Shown: positions 1 to 9,686, counted from the first letter of the stretch. The stretch: 64,000 bases of DNA from Chitinophaga deserti (GCF_003149455.1 NZ_QFFK01000002.1:372001-436000); one strand, 5' to 3'. Numbers and translations: made by a program. The notes: generated by a model from the letters alone, not told the origin.

Positions 1-2
1 GT

Positions 3-830
3 ACCGTAGCCAAAATGGAAAGCTGGCTAGCGAATTTTTATGCTGCCATGATCCCCGCAGAAGGAACGCTTCAACTCAATGACAGCACCCGATGGAATTA
101 TAAACTGGCCGCAGATTCAGGTAAATCATTCGTGCATGTGGGGTGGACGGTAGCCGTTGGCTTCATGTCTGCAGATATTATTGCGCATATTAAGGAACGC
201 TATGCGAAAGGCACACGCCAGTTTATTATTATGGGGCACAGCCAGGGCGGAGCAGTGGCATTCCTGCTGCGTTCATATCTTCACTATCATCCCGACCTTC
301 CCAAAGATATCCGCTATAAAACGTATTGCAGTGCCGCGCCTAAGCCCGGCAACCTTTTCTATGCATACGACTTCGACAACATCACCCGTGATGGCTGGGC
401 ATTCCGTATTGTGAACAGCGACGACTGGGTGCCGGAAACACCACTGTCTCTGCAAACCATCCATGATTTTAATACGCCGAGTCCTTTCATGAACGTGAAA
501 GGTGAGTTGAAGAAGCAGAAATTTTTCGTGCGGCTTTACGGCACTATCATTTATAACCGCCTTACCCGTACTACGAACCGCAGTGTGCGCCGCTTCCGTA
601 AAACGCTTGGCAACGGCGTGTTTAAATTATCGAAAAGGCATTTACAGGAAATGCAGCAGCCTGCATATGTTTTCAGCAATAACTACATGACATGCGGTTC
701 GCCCGTTATTTTACTGACGGATGCAGAGTACCAGAAGAAGTTTCCATTTGATGGTAAGAATATCTTCATTCACCACATGCCCGAACGATACTTATATCTG
801 CTCAAAAAATATTATTCCCTGCCAGATTGA
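3..830 (+). CDS. Class 3 lipase-like alpha/beta hydrolase, 5' end cut by window
   Basis: The reading frame is open to the left edge, so the protein probably starts upstream; the first ATG inside the window is at 15. The alpha/beta-hydrolase nucleophile elbow GHSQGG is visible about 75 residues after that ATG, preceded by VHVGW, as in class 3 (fungal-type) lipases. A candidate acid lies in NSDDWVPETPL and a candidate histidine near the C-terminus in HHMPERYLYLL, so a full Ser-Asp-His triad appears present. The expected role is hydrolysis of acylglycerols or similar esters. Localisation cannot be judged because the N-terminus is missing. The stop codon overlaps the convergent gene's 3' end by 19 nt. 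The fold assignment is firm; the substrate is unknown. Confidence 0.8.
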   Translation, partial: TVAKMESWLANFYAAMIPAEGTLQLNDSTRWNYKLAADSGKSFVHVGWTVAVGFMSADIIAHIKERYAKGTRQFIIMGHSQGGAVAFLLRSYLHYHPDLPKDIRYKTYCSAAPKPGNLFYAYDFDNITRDGWAFRIVNSDDWVPETPLSLQTIHDFNTPSPFMNVKGELKKQKFFVRLYGTIIYNRLTRTTNRSVRRFRKTLGNGVFKLSKRHLQEMQQPAYVFSNNYMTCGSPVILLTDAEYQKKFPFDGKNIFIHHMPERYLYLLKKYYSLPD

Positions 831-1375
831 ACGCTGGAAAAGATTCCGGGGTAATCAGTTACAAGTCCGTCGTTATCGACGGTGATCTCGGCTTTAAAGT
901 CTTTCAGTACTCCTTCGTAGAGGTAACGGTTTTCGCTGAGCCGGGTGTAGAATTGGGTAACGGGTTTGATCTCGTTTTTAAAGACATTGATGTAAAGCGC
1001 ATCTACCTGTACGCGCTCGCCGATGGGAATATTGAGCCGGCGGATGGGGAGGGTGTTGGTAAACGGGGTGAGGGAGATGTCTACATCTATGCAATGATCC
1101 CACTCGTTGCGGGTATGTCCTGTTTGGGACCATTGGCCATTGATGTCGCGGTGAAGGGAGATCCAGGAGCAATCGCCATCCCGCTCGATGGCCATTTCCA
1201 GGCCCGACATTTGCCAGGCCCGGTCGGCGATAATATCGTAAGAAACTGAAAACGGCGTGTCTTCCCCAAATCCGACAATGGTTCCGTTAATCCGGATGTC
1301 GGTACCAGAGGTATCCATACTGCAGTATTCCATCATTTGGTAGAAAAGTCCTTTCCAGACGATCTGACGTTTCAT
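812..1375 (-). CDS. Putative glycolipid-binding family protein (DUF1089-like)
   Basis: This 187-residue cytosolic-looking protein has no signal peptide or membrane segment. Its pattern, with an N-terminal MKRQIVWKG, a central DVDISLTPFTNTLPIRRL and a C-terminal YLYEGVLKDFKAEI, resembles the putative glycolipid-binding family (PF06475, formerly DUF1089), whose members are about this length. Biochemical function is not established for the family. Its ATG overlaps the stop of the upstream zinc peptidase gene in an ATGA arrangement (1372-1375), so the two are probably cotranscribed and translationally coupled. Its 3' end overlaps the convergent lipase by 19 nt. Family call by pattern only. Confidence 0.7.
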   Translation of the reverse strand: MKRQIVWKGLFYQMMEYCSMDTSGTDIRINGTIVGFGEDTPFSVSYDIIADRAWQMSGLEMAIERDGDCSWISLHRDINGQWSQTGHTRNEWDHCIDVDISLTPFTNTLPIRRLNIPIGERVQVDALYINVFKNEIKPVTQFYTRLSENRYLYEGVLKDFKAEITVDNDGLVTDYPGIFSSVQSGRE

Positions 1376-2217
1376 TGTGCGCTGTTAAAAGTGTCTCCCT
1401 GGCGGATGTCGCCGGTTTCGAAACCTTTTTTGAACCAGTACATGCGTTGGGCGGAAGTGCCGTGTGTAAATGCATCGGGTACTACTTGACCGCTGGATTG
1501 CTGTTGCAACCGGTCGTCTCCGATGGCATTAGCGGCATTAAGGGCTTCCTCAACATCTCCGGGCTCTATGTAATTGGCTATATTCTTCATGTAATGCGCC
1601 CAGAGCCCTGCATAAAAATCGGCCTGTAATTCGAGCTTAACAGACAGCTTGTTGTATTCTGTTTCGCTGAGGCGGCCGCGCATAGACTGAACCTGTTCAG
1701 AAATACCTAACAGATTCTGGACATGGTGGCCTACTTCATGTGCGATTACATAGGCCATGGCAAAATCGCCGGGGGCGTTAAGGTTGTTTTTAAGATCGTC
1801 GTAAAACGACAGGTCGATATACACCTGGTGATCGGCCGGGCAATAGAAGGGGCCGGATGCGGAGGAAGCACTTCCGCAGGCGCTCTGTACGGCACCGGTG
1901 AACATAACGAGAGTAGGCTCCTGGTATTTCTTGCCCATTTCTGCGAAGATCTTGTTCCACACGTCTTCGGTTTCCGCCAGCATGGTTTTGGTGAACTTGG
2001 CTGCCTCTGCTTCGCGAGCTTCCTGTTCTGGGGAGAGCTGGCCTTGCTGGGTGGTGGATTGTTGCATATTTACTACCTGTGAGGGATCACCCCCCAGGAA
2101 ATAAACCAGCAATGCAATCACGATGGTACCAATGCCGCCACCAACAACCAGGCCTCCACGGCCCGATCCTCTGCGGTCATCTACGTTTGTACTTTCTCGG
2201 CGTCCTTGCCAGCGCAT
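1372..2217 (-). CDS. Neutral zinc metallopeptidase, YpfJ/KPN_02809 family, membrane-anchored
   Basis: This 281-residue protein has a short basic N-terminus rich in Arg and Gly (MRWQGRRES), then one hydrophobic segment at about residues 22-42 that would anchor it with the catalytic part outside. The zinc motif HEVGHHVQ (HExxH) is clear, and a downstream ELQADFYAGLWAH carries the likely third ligand region. Cysteines flank a loop (ACGSASSASGPFYC), which is usual for the family (PF04228). Family members are predicted neutral metallopeptidases with unknown substrates. The gene lies first in a two-gene unit with the glycolipid-binding protein, overlapping by 4 nt. The start is supported by the typical N-terminus of this family. 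Confidence 0.88.
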   Translation of the reverse strand: MRWQGRRESTNVDDRRGSGRGGLVVGGGIGTIVIALLVYFLGGDPSQVVNMQQSTTQQGQLSPEQEAREAEAAKFTKTMLAETEDVWNKIFAEMGKKYQEPTLVMFTGAVQSACGSASSASGPFYCPADHQVYIDLSFYDDLKNNLNAPGDFAMAYVIAHEVGHHVQNLLGISEQVQSMRGRLSETEYNKLSVKLELQADFYAGLWAHYMKNIANYIEPGDVEEALNAANAIGDDRLQQQSSGQVVPDAFTHGTSAQRMYWFKKGFETGDIRQGDTFNSAQ

Positions 2218-2369
2218 ATGGTTTTCTTTTGGTTAGTACTATAAATTTATGAAATAAATGAGTGCGCCGCTGCTTTTCGGCCTGAAGGGAGGTTGGATTA
2301 GGGAAGGAGAGCCTTTTCGGCAGGGTAATAAACTTATTATGCCCCTTATACGGAGCCTGCCCCACGCGC
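2218..2369. other. Spacer between terpene synthase and zinc peptidase genes
   Basis: This 152-nt spacer lies downstream of the terpene synthase stop and upstream of the zinc peptidase start, both on the minus strand. It should contain the zinc peptidase promoter, but I see no exact TAnnTTTG element and no convincing terminator hairpin. Confidence 0.4.
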
Positions 2370-3485
2370 CTAACCCATGATATTTACTGTAGACTGAAGG
2401 GCAGTTTCCAGCCAAATGGAGCCGGGCGATTTGTAGCGAGGGGTGTATACCTGCCATGCCCAGCACCCCTGCATGCAGCGTTCGAGTCCTGCAAAGTGAC
2501 GCTCAAGCAGGGCGGCTTTCTTGGGGAAAAGCATTCCGTATACCTGCACGCGTTTTCTGCAGGTAACGGTTAAACGCAGATATTCTTCCAGGTAACTCCG
2601 AACAATTGTGGTACTCTGGCGGATAATATTTGTTAAAGTATATGCTTTACCGTTAAGGGCCACAGCCATCATGAGGTTTGCATCCGATCCGTTGTGGATT
2701 ACTTCTCTTTCGAAAGAGAACAGATCGTTTGATAAAGCGCCGAATGCAGCCACGGTATAATGTAATTTTCTGAAATCCTCATCCAGCCCGGCATCCGTAA
2801 GCCAGCTCCAGTCGAGGTATTCACCATGTGCATATTCTACCCACATAACGATGTGATGCATCCCTGCGGAATGCATCCGTTGTTCAATGTATTCTTCTAT
2901 CGTTGGGCTGGAAGAATTGTAGCTGCGCCGGGGAACGGAAACATGTTTGGTATAAAGTTGATGAAAGCGGCTAAACCATGCTTTGTGAGAAGTATCCCTG
3001 AAATCACGGAGTACGATGGTATTGGCGAATTCTACCGGTAGCACCCCAGCGGGAATTGTTAGTGAAGGATCGTATTTCCCGACGCGGCGTAAGATACGGG
3101 CTGCATCCCTTTGCCGGGTAGTGCTTAGCTGAGGAAACACTTCACGCCTCATAACATCGTTCAGATAAAAGTCCACAGTCAGTATTTTCATCATATTCAA
3201 CATATGCAGCGGATCTGCATCCGGATACAGGAAAAGGGCCCGGGAGATATGATGGCGTGTATCATCCCGCCAGATGCCGTATTGTTCGCCAAAACTTTCG
3301 GCTGCAGCACTCAATTCTTCTGCCTGAGGATGAGGATGAAAATGGCGGCACCAGGTATCGAGCCGGAAGTGATCTGGGCAAAAAAGATCCTGCAGGGAAT
3401 AATGCTGGATTCCGCAGAGTTTCGCGTATTGATTCCGCACATTTTCAAGAACGGCGGCAGCTGTGTCTGAAGCGGGGGCTGACAT
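2370..3485 (-). CDS. Class I terpene synthase (terpene cyclase)
   Basis: The 371-residue protein carries the class I terpene synthase NSE/DTE metal motif exactly: N253-D-x-x-S257-x-x-x-E261 (NDLFSFERE). About 50 residues upstream is R203 in EQRMHSAG, matching the diphosphate-sensor arginine region, and near the C-terminus is the R350-Y351 pair. The N-terminal Asp-rich motif is atypical: D105-FYLN-D110 replaces DDxxD/E. Such enzymes cyclise farnesyl or geranylgeranyl diphosphate with Mg2+; the product cannot be read from sequence. It appears monocistronic, with a TACGTTTG promoter element at 3540-3547 and no prenyltransferase or P450 adjacent. No signal peptide, hence cytosolic. Related terpene synthases are known from Chitinophaga. 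Confidence 0.88.
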   Translation of the reverse strand: MSAPASDTAAAVLENVRNQYAKLCGIQHYSLQDLFCPDHFRLDTWCRHFHPHPQAEELSAAAESFGEQYGIWRDDTRHHISRALFLYPDADPLHMLNMMKILTVDFYLNDVMRREVFPQLSTTRQRDAARILRRVGKYDPSLTIPAGVLPVEFANTIVLRDFRDTSHKAWFSRFHQLYTKHVSVPRRSYNSSSPTIEEYIEQRMHSAGMHHIVMWVEYAHGEYLDWSWLTDAGLDEDFRKLHYTVAAFGALSNDLFSFEREVIHNGSDANLMMAVALNGKAYTLTNIIRQSTTIVRSYLEEYLRLTVTCRKRVQVYGMLFPKKAALLERHFAGLERCMQGCWAWQVYTPRYKSPGSIWLETALQSTVNIMG

Positions 3486-3539
3486 GGCAAAACGTTGTGT
3501 ACATGGTTAACTTATCGCGCTATAAAAGATACGAAAACA

Positions 3540-3547
3540 CAAACGTA
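3540..3547 (-). promoter_or_regulatory. Bacteroidota -7 promoter element, terpene synthase
   Basis: On the minus strand this reads TACGTTTG, an exact match to the Bacteroidota -7 consensus TAnnTTTG, 54 nt upstream of the terpene synthase ATG. No clear -33 TTTG is visible. Promoter calls from an 8-mer alone are tentative. Confidence 0.5.
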
Positions 3548-3560
3548 ACAGGGCAGCAGT

Positions 3561-3591
3561 AAAAACGTAAAGGCCGGGTAAAAACCCGGCC
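3561..3591 (-). terminator. Rho-independent terminator of gltBD
   Basis: An 8-bp GC-rich stem (3572-3579 with 3584-3591) with a 4-nt A/T loop is followed, in the minus direction, by a T-rich stretch. It sits about 57 nt past the gltD stop and before the terpene synthase promoter. Confidence 0.8.
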
Positions 3592-3648
3592 CGGCTGAAG
3601 GTTACAACAAAATCTAAACCTGCTTATGAGAAAATTTAAAGTTCAAGA

Positions 3649-5124
3649 TCAGATGGAAAGAAACATCAGTGAGTGATCTTTGCTTTCCAGTTGGGATGTA
3701 CCCATCAGAAACTCGTCCACTTTTCTTGCACACTCTCTGCCTTCACTAATGGCCCATACTACGAGAGATTGACCGCGGCGCATATCGCCCGCTGCAAATA
3801 CCTTAGGTATGGAAGTCTGATATTCTTTTTCGGTCGCTTTCACATTACCGCGCTCATCGGTTTCGATAGACAGGTCTTCCAGCATCCCTTTAAATTGGGG
3901 ATGAACGAAGCCCATGGCCAGGAAAGCCAGTTCGCAGGGCACGGTCCTTTCAGAACCGGCTACTTCTACAAAGCGCCCGGGACGGCCATCTTCGCCGAAC
4001 GACCAGGTAAGGTCCACCAGCTGGAGGCCGGTAAGGTTGCCTTTATCGTCGCCGATGAAGGCTTTGGTAGCAATAGCCCACTGGCGGTCTGCACCTTCTT
4101 CATGGGAAGAAGACGTTTTGAGTACCATAGGGTAAGTTGGCCATGGCATGTAAGGGCTGCGGTCTCCGGGAGGCTTGGGCATCAGCTCCAGCTGGGCGAT
4201 GCTTTTTGCGCCGTGACGGTTGGAGGTGCCCACACAGTCGGAGCCGGTGTCTCCACCGCCGATCACAACTACGTTCTTGCCTTTGGCGATGATATCTTCT
4301 CCTTCTATTTTTGAATTACCTACGCGCTTGTTTTGCTGCTTCAGGAAGTCCATGGCGAAATGCACACCTTTCAGTTCCCGTCCGGGAATGGCGAGGTCGC
4401 GGGGAATAGTAGAACCACCGGCGAGCACCACAGCGTTGAATTCGCGAAGAATGTCGTTGATACTAACATTCACACCCACGTTGGCATTGCACTGGAAAGT
4501 AATACCTTCTTCTTCCATGAGCGCCACACGGCGGTCGATCACCCATTTCTCCAGTTTGAAATCGGGGATGCCATAACGGAGGAGGCCTCCGGGCTTATCG
4601 TCGCGCTCAAAAACGGTCACCAGGTGGCCGGCGTAATTGAGTTGTGCAGCGGCTGCAAGGCCTGCGGGACCGGAACCTATCACGGCAACTTTCTTGCCGG
4701 TGCGGATGCGGGGTACCTTGGCTTTAACCAGCCCTTTATCGAAAGCTATTTCAATGATATGTTTCTCGATTTCCTCGATGGCTACCGGCGGCTGGTTGAT
4801 GCCCAGTACGCAGGCGCTTTCGCACGGCGCGGGACATATGCGGCCGGTGAACTCGGGGAAGTTGTTGGTGGAAGTAAGCACATCGTATGCTTCCTGCCAG
4901 TCTTTGCGGTATACCGCATCATTGAATTCGGGGATTACGTTACCGAGAGGGCATCCGCTGTGGCAGAAGGGTACGCCGCAGTTCATGCAACGGGCCGACT
5001 GTTCGTTGAGCTTATTCTCAGGGAAGCGCTCCACAAATTCGTTATAATGTTTTACGCGGGACTTAACGTCTGCCTTTCCGGGCAGTTCCCTTGTAAATTC
5101 CAGAAATCCTGTTGGTTTACCCAT
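3649..5124 (-). CDS. gltD: Glutamate synthase small (beta) subunit
   Basis: This 491-residue protein matches the NADPH-dependent GltD subunit, which passes electrons from NAD(P)H through FAD and Fe-S clusters to GltB. The N-terminal cysteine clusters are visible as CMNCGVPFCHSGCPLG and CPAPCESACVLG, followed by a Rossmann FAD motif VIGSGPAGLAAA and a second dinucleotide motif VVIGGGDTGSDCVG. A C-terminal FAD-family signature FAAGDMRRGQSLVVWAI completes it. The length is normal for the family. It lies 32 nt downstream of gltB on the same strand, forming a gltBD operon that ends at the 3561-3591 terminator. It acts in the cytosol in ammonia assimilation with glutamine synthetase, which is not in this window. 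Confidence 0.97.
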   Translation of the reverse strand: MGKPTGFLEFTRELPGKADVKSRVKHYNEFVERFPENKLNEQSARCMNCGVPFCHSGCPLGNVIPEFNDAVYRKDWQEAYDVLTSTNNFPEFTGRICPAPCESACVLGINQPPVAIEEIEKHIIEIAFDKGLVKAKVPRIRTGKKVAVIGSGPAGLAAAAQLNYAGHLVTVFERDDKPGGLLRYGIPDFKLEKWVIDRRVALMEEEGITFQCNANVGVNVSINDILREFNAVVLAGGSTIPRDLAIPGRELKGVHFAMDFLKQQNKRVGNSKIEGEDIIAKGKNVVVIGGGDTGSDCVGTSNRHGAKSIAQLELMPKPPGDRSPYMPWPTYPMVLKTSSSHEEGADRQWAIATKAFIGDDKGNLTGLQLVDLTWSFGEDGRPGRFVEVAGSERTVPCELAFLAMGFVHPQFKGMLEDLSIETDERGNVKATEKEYQTSIPKVFAAGDMRRGQSLVVWAISEGRECARKVDEFLMGTSQLESKDHSLMFLSI

Positions 5125-5156
5125 ATCTGTCTCTGCTTGGTCGCTTAAATAATTAG

Positions 5157-8100
5157 TTACGCTTTGCTTTTAACACCTTTTGTGGCGGCGGCTTTTAGGG
5201 CTGCCTTGTACTCTTTCGGGAATACTTTCACGAAATGGCGGAGCTGATTTTCCCAGTCGCTGAGAATGAACTTAGCCACGGTGCTGTTGGTGTACGCATG
5301 ATGCTTCGTGATCAGGTCGTGCAGCTGTGCGGCATCTTCTTCTCCGAGAGGATCGAGGTCGATCATTTCCGGATTGCACTGATTGGCGAAGTTGTTTTTC
5401 ACATCGTACACGAAGGCGATACCACCGCTCATGCCCGCACCGAAGTTGCGGCCCGTTTCACCAAGGATAACTGCGCGGCCGCCGGTCATGTATTCACAAC
5501 CATGGTCGCCGGTACCTTCTGTTACAACGGTAGCGCCGGAGTTGCGGACACAGAAGCGTTCGCCGGCTTTACCGCGGATGAATGCTTCGCCGGAGGTGGC
5601 ACCATACAGGGCAACGTTGCCTGCGATGATATTCTCTTCCGCCTTGAATCCTGCTTCCGTAGAAGGATAGAGGATGAGCTTGGCGCCGGAAAGACCTTTA
5701 CCGAAGTAGTCATTTGCTTCACCTTCCAGTTCGAGCGTAACGCCTTTCGTGTTGAAAGCGCCGAAGCTCTGGCCGGCAGAACCGGTGAATTTGAAATGGA
5801 TCGTATCCTCTGGAAGCCCTTCGCTCTTGTAGCTCTTGGAGATTTCGTTGGAAAGGATCGTTCCTACCGTACGGTCGGTGTTCTTCACTTTATATTGACC
5901 AAACACACGGGTTTTGCTTTCAAGTGCATCTTTGGCGGCTTTGAGCAATTGCCAGTCGAGCACTTCGGCCAAACCGTGGTCCTGTTCTTCCTGTTTGTAG
6001 AGTCCTGTTTCGTCGGAAGCCGGTTCGCGGTACAGCACGGGAGAAAGGTCGAGATGTTTCAGTTTCCAGTGGTCGATGTTATCGCGCACTTTCAGCACTT
6101 CTACCTGTCCTACCATTTCCTGTACAGTGCGGAAGCCAAGTTCTGCCATGATTTCGCGGAACTCTGCCACGAGGAACTGGAAGAAGTTTACTACTGCATC
6201 TGCAGTGCCGTTAAAGCGTTTGCGCAGATCCGGATCCTGTGTGGCAACGCCAACAGGGCAGGTATTGAGATGGCATTTGCGCATCATGATACAGCCTTCT
6301 ACCACCAGTGCGGCGGTAGCCACGCCCCATTCTTCAGCACCCAGCAGGGTAGCGATAGCGATGTCGCGGGCAGTTTTAAGCTGGCCATCGGTTTGTACCA
6401 CTACGCGGCTGCGGAGTTTGTTACGGACAAGGGTTTGGTGCGTTTCCGCCAGGCCCAGCTCCCAGGGCAGGCCTGCGTGCTTGATGGAGCTGATGGGTGA
6501 AGCACCGGTACCGCCATCGTGGCCCGATACCAGGATCACATCGGCATGTGCTTTTGCAACGCCTGCGGCGATGGTGCCCACACCGGCTTTGGATACCAGC
6601 TTAACACTGATACGCGCTGCGCGGTTAGCATTCTTCAGGTCAAAGATCAGCTGGGCAAGATCTTCGATAGAGTAAATATCGTGGTGTGGCGGCGGAGAAA
6701 TAAGGCCTACACCGGGAGTGGCATGACGAACCTTACCGATCCATTCGTCCACTTTATGACCGGGCAACTGGCCGCCCTCTCCGGGCTTCGCGCCTTGCGC
6801 CATTTTAATTTGCAGCTCGTCCGCATTGGTGAGGTAGTAGCTCGTAACGCCGAAACGTGCGGAGGCTACCTGTTTGATGGCGGAGCGCATGGAGTCGCCG
6901 TTGGGCAGCACTTCATAACGCATTTCATCTTCCCCGCCTTCACCCGTATTGCTTTTCGCGCCTATGCGGTTCATAGCAACAGCGAGGGTGGAGTGTGCTT
7001 CGTGGCTGATGGAGCCGAAGCTCATCGCGCCTGTGGCAAAGCGTTTCAGGATGCTCTGTGCAGATTCCACTTCTTCAATTGGCACCGGGTTGCGGTTGCG
7101 CTTGAAGGTGAGCATGCTGCGCAGTGTAGCGGCTTTCTCGCTCTGATCGTTTACGGCTTTGGAGTATTTTTTAAATAAGCCATAATCGTTCATGCGGGTT
7201 GAATACTGCAGCAGGTGGATGGTGGTAGGATTGAAAAGATGGAATTCACCTTTCCGTTTCCATTGGTATACACCGCCCGTAGTGAGGCGCTGAACAGGCG
7301 TTTCCTTACGGCCGTAACCCATCCAGTGCTTCGCGAGGGTTTCCTGCGCGATCTCATCGAGGCCAAGCCCTTGAATGCGGGATACGGCTCCGGTGAAGTA
7401 TTTGTCTACAACAGATTTATTGATACCGAGGATCTCGAAGATCTGTGCACCCTGGTAAGACTGCAGGGTAGAGATACCCATCTTGGAGAATACTTTCAGC
7501 AATCCTTCGCAAACTGCTTTAACGTAATTCTTCTTCAGTTTATCCACATCCAGCTCCGACTGTATCTTACCGCGCAGCCGCAGGTCGCGGATGGTGGAAA
7601 GTGCCAGATACGGGTTGATGGCGGTAGCGCCGAAGCCAAGGAGGCAGGCGAAATGATGTACTTCCCAAACATCGCCGGCTTCTACCACGATACCTACCTG
7701 GCCACGGTAACCTTTGCGGATCAGGTGGTGGTGCACAGCGGAAACCGCCATAAGGCTGGGGATGGCGGCATGCTCTGAATCCAGGGCACGGTCGGAGAGG
7801 ATGATCACCTCAAAACCATCTTCCACCGCATCTACCGCATAACGGCAGAGACGGGCGAGGCCTTTCTCAAGGGAGCCGGGCTTACCGTCGGCCTTGAAAT
7901 AGGTATGTAAAGTTTTAGCCTGGAAAATACCGGTGTCGATACTGCGGATTTTCTCCAGCTCGTAGTTGTTCAATACAGGGTGCGGCAAAGCAACAGAGTG
8001 ACAGTGCAGCGGATCCTCGTCGAGCAGGTTACCGTTGTTGCCAAGGAATGTAGCCAGCGACATTACCAGTCTTTCCCGGATAGGATCGATAGGCGGGTTG

Positions 8101-9686
8101 GTTACCTGGGCGAACAGCTGCTTGAAGTAGCTCGTCAGGTGCTGGGGCTGATCGCTGAGGATTGCCAGGGGAACATCTGTACCCATGGAGCCGATCGGCT
8201 CTTTACCGTCGATAGCCATCGGTGAAATGATCGCTTCCAGATCTTCGGTAGAATAACCGAATGCACGTTGGTACTTAAAGATCTGCTCGTGCTCGAGGTG
8301 CGTGAAAGTTACGCGGGGCTCAGGCAGTTCGTCGAGGCGGATCTTATATTTATTAAGCCATTCGGCGTAGGGCTGGGCGGAGCAGATAGCCTGCTTCAGC
8401 TCTTCGTCGCCGATGATGCGGCCCTGGTCCATGTCTACGATAAACATTTTACCAGGTTGCAGGCGGCCTTTTTCTTTTACGTTTTTAGGATCGATGGGCA
8501 GTACACCGGCTTCGGAAGCCATGATCACCCGGTCGTCTTTCGTTACCACAAATCGGGAAGGGCGGAGGCCGTTCCGGTCGAGGGTGGCGCCGATGATTTT
8601 ACCGTCGGTGAAGGAGATGGAAGCGGGCCCGTCCCAGGGTTCCATGAGGGAAGCATGGTATTCGTAGAAGGCTTTCTTCACGGGGTCCATGCTTTCGTTA
8701 CCATCCCAGGCTTCGGGGATGAGCATCATCATCACATGCGGCAGGGAGCGGCCTGTGAGGTTGAGGAGCTCTACCACGTTATCCAGACAGGCGGAATCGG
8801 ATTGCCCTTCGTCCACGATGGGGGAGAGCATTTCCATTTCCTCTTTGGAGAAGTACTTGGTCAGGAAGGAATTTTCGCCGGCGCGGAGCCAGTTGAGGTT
8901 CCCTTTGAGAGTATTGATCTCACCGTTGTGTGCAATGAAGCGGAACGGATGTGCGAGCTTCCAGCTGGGGAAGGTGTTGGTAGCAAAGCGGCTGTGGATA
9001 AGACCGAATGCGGATACCATACGCTCGTCGCGCAGATCGGGATAATAATGACCAACCTGGTAAGTAGTGAGCTGGCCTTTATATACGATCGTTTTACCGG
9101 AGAAGGAAGCGAAGTAAATCTCGGCTTTATCTTTCGGAATAGAGCAACGTACCGTTTTAGTGATATAATTACGGAGAACGAAAAGCTTCCGTTCGAATTC
9201 TTCCGGATCGGAGATGTGATACGGACAGGCGATGAACAGCTGTTCGATTTCCGGTTCTACGGAAAGGGCGGTTTCACCAATGCCATCGGGGCGAACGGGA
9301 ACTTTGCGGTATCCGAGAATTTCGAGACCCACTTTTTCCGCGCATCGCTGGATGATTTCGCGGCACTCTTCGCGCCAGCGGGGCTCCTTGGGGAAGAAGA
9401 CCATCCCTACACCATATTTACCTGCATCCGGAAGGCGGATGCCCATTTTAAGACATTCGGCATACAGGAATTCATGCGGCATCTGAATCATGATACCCGC
9501 ACCGTCTCCCGTGGTACGCTCGCATCCGCAGGCGCCACGGTGTTCCATGTTTTCCAGCATGGTTAACGCATCGCGGATGATCTGGTGTGATTTCCGACCC
9601 TTAATATGGGCGGCAAAGCCCGTACCACACGCATCGTGCTCAAATTCCGGACGATATAAACCTTGTTCTTGGCTCACAATTCGCAT
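5157..9686 (-). CDS. gltB: Glutamate synthase large (alpha) subunit
   Basis: At 1509 residues this has full GltB length. It starts with a short propeptide before Cys20 in HDACGTGF, which would become the N-terminal catalytic cysteine of the class II glutamine amidotransferase domain after processing. The central and FMN-binding synthase domains follow, including GEGGEDEMRYE, GAKPGEGGQLPGHKV and the glycine-rich HDGGTGASP. The 3Fe-4S ligands are in CIMMRKCHLNTCPVGVATQ. The C-terminal beta-helix domain is present (GGRAVILGETGRNFGAGMSGG). The enzyme makes two glutamates from glutamine and 2-oxoglutarate using electrons from GltD. It is the first gene of the gltBD operon. Confidence 0.98.
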   Translation of the reverse strand: MRIVSQEQGLYRPEFEHDACGTGFAAHIKGRKSHQIIRDALTMLENMEHRGACGCERTTGDGAGIMIQMPHEFLYAECLKMGIRLPDAGKYGVGMVFFPKEPRWREECREIIQRCAEKVGLEILGYRKVPVRPDGIGETALSVEPEIEQLFIACPYHISDPEEFERKLFVLRNYITKTVRCSIPKDKAEIYFASFSGKTIVYKGQLTTYQVGHYYPDLRDERMVSAFGLIHSRFATNTFPSWKLAHPFRFIAHNGEINTLKGNLNWLRAGENSFLTKYFSKEEMEMLSPIVDEGQSDSACLDNVVELLNLTGRSLPHVMMMLIPEAWDGNESMDPVKKAFYEYHASLMEPWDGPASISFTDGKIIGATLDRNGLRPSRFVVTKDDRVIMASEAGVLPIDPKNVKEKGRLQPGKMFIVDMDQGRIIGDEELKQAICSAQPYAEWLNKYKIRLDELPEPRVTFTHLEHEQIFKYQRAFGYSTEDLEAIISPMAIDGKEPIGSMGTDVPLAILSDQPQHLTSYFKQLFAQVTNPPIDPIRERLVMSLATFLGNNGNLLDEDPLHCHSVALPHPVLNNYELEKIRSIDTGIFQAKTLHTYFKADGKPGSLEKGLARLCRYAVDAVEDGFEVIILSDRALDSEHAAIPSLMAVSAVHHHLIRKGYRGQVGIVVEAGDVWEVHHFACLLGFGATAINPYLALSTIRDLRLRGKIQSELDVDKLKKNYVKAVCEGLLKVFSKMGISTLQSYQGAQIFEILGINKSVVDKYFTGAVSRIQGLGLDEIAQETLAKHWMGYGRKETPVQRLTTGGVYQWKRKGEFHLFNPTTIHLLQYSTRMNDYGLFKKYSKAVNDQSEKAATLRSMLTFKRNRNPVPIEEVESAQSILKRFATGAMSFGSISHEAHSTLAVAMNRIGAKSNTGEGGEDEMRYEVLPNGDSMRSAIKQVASARFGVTSYYLTNADELQIKMAQGAKPGEGGQLPGHKVDEWIGKVRHATPGVGLISPPPHHDIYSIEDLAQLIFDLKNANRAARISVKLVSKAGVGTIAAGVAKAHADVILVSGHDGGTGASPISSIKHAGLPWELGLAETHQTLVRNKLRSRVVVQTDGQLKTARDIAIATLLGAEEWGVATAALVVEGCIMMRKCHLNTCPVGVATQDPDLRKRFNGTADAVVNFFQFLVAEFREIMAELGFRTVQEMVGQVEVLKVRDNIDHWKLKHLDLSPVLYREPASDETGLYKQEEQDHGLAEVLDWQLLKAAKDALESKTRVFGQYKVKNTDRTVGTILSNEISKSYKSEGLPEDTIHFKFTGSAGQSFGAFNTKGVTLELEGEANDYFGKGLSGAKLILYPSTEAGFKAEENIIAGNVALYGATSGEAFIRGKAGERFCVRNSGATVVTEGTGDHGCEYMTGGRAVILGETGRNFGAGMSGGIAFVYDVKNNFANQCNPEMIDLDPLGEEDAAQLHDLITKHHAYTNSTVAKFILSDWENQLRHFVKVFPKEYKAALKAAATKGVKSKA

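Noticed and set aside
5235..9566. Long plus-strand frames (for example 421 and 432 codons) across gltB
   Set aside because: They are antisense to a clearly conserved enzyme; codon-position bias makes such frames common in this genome.
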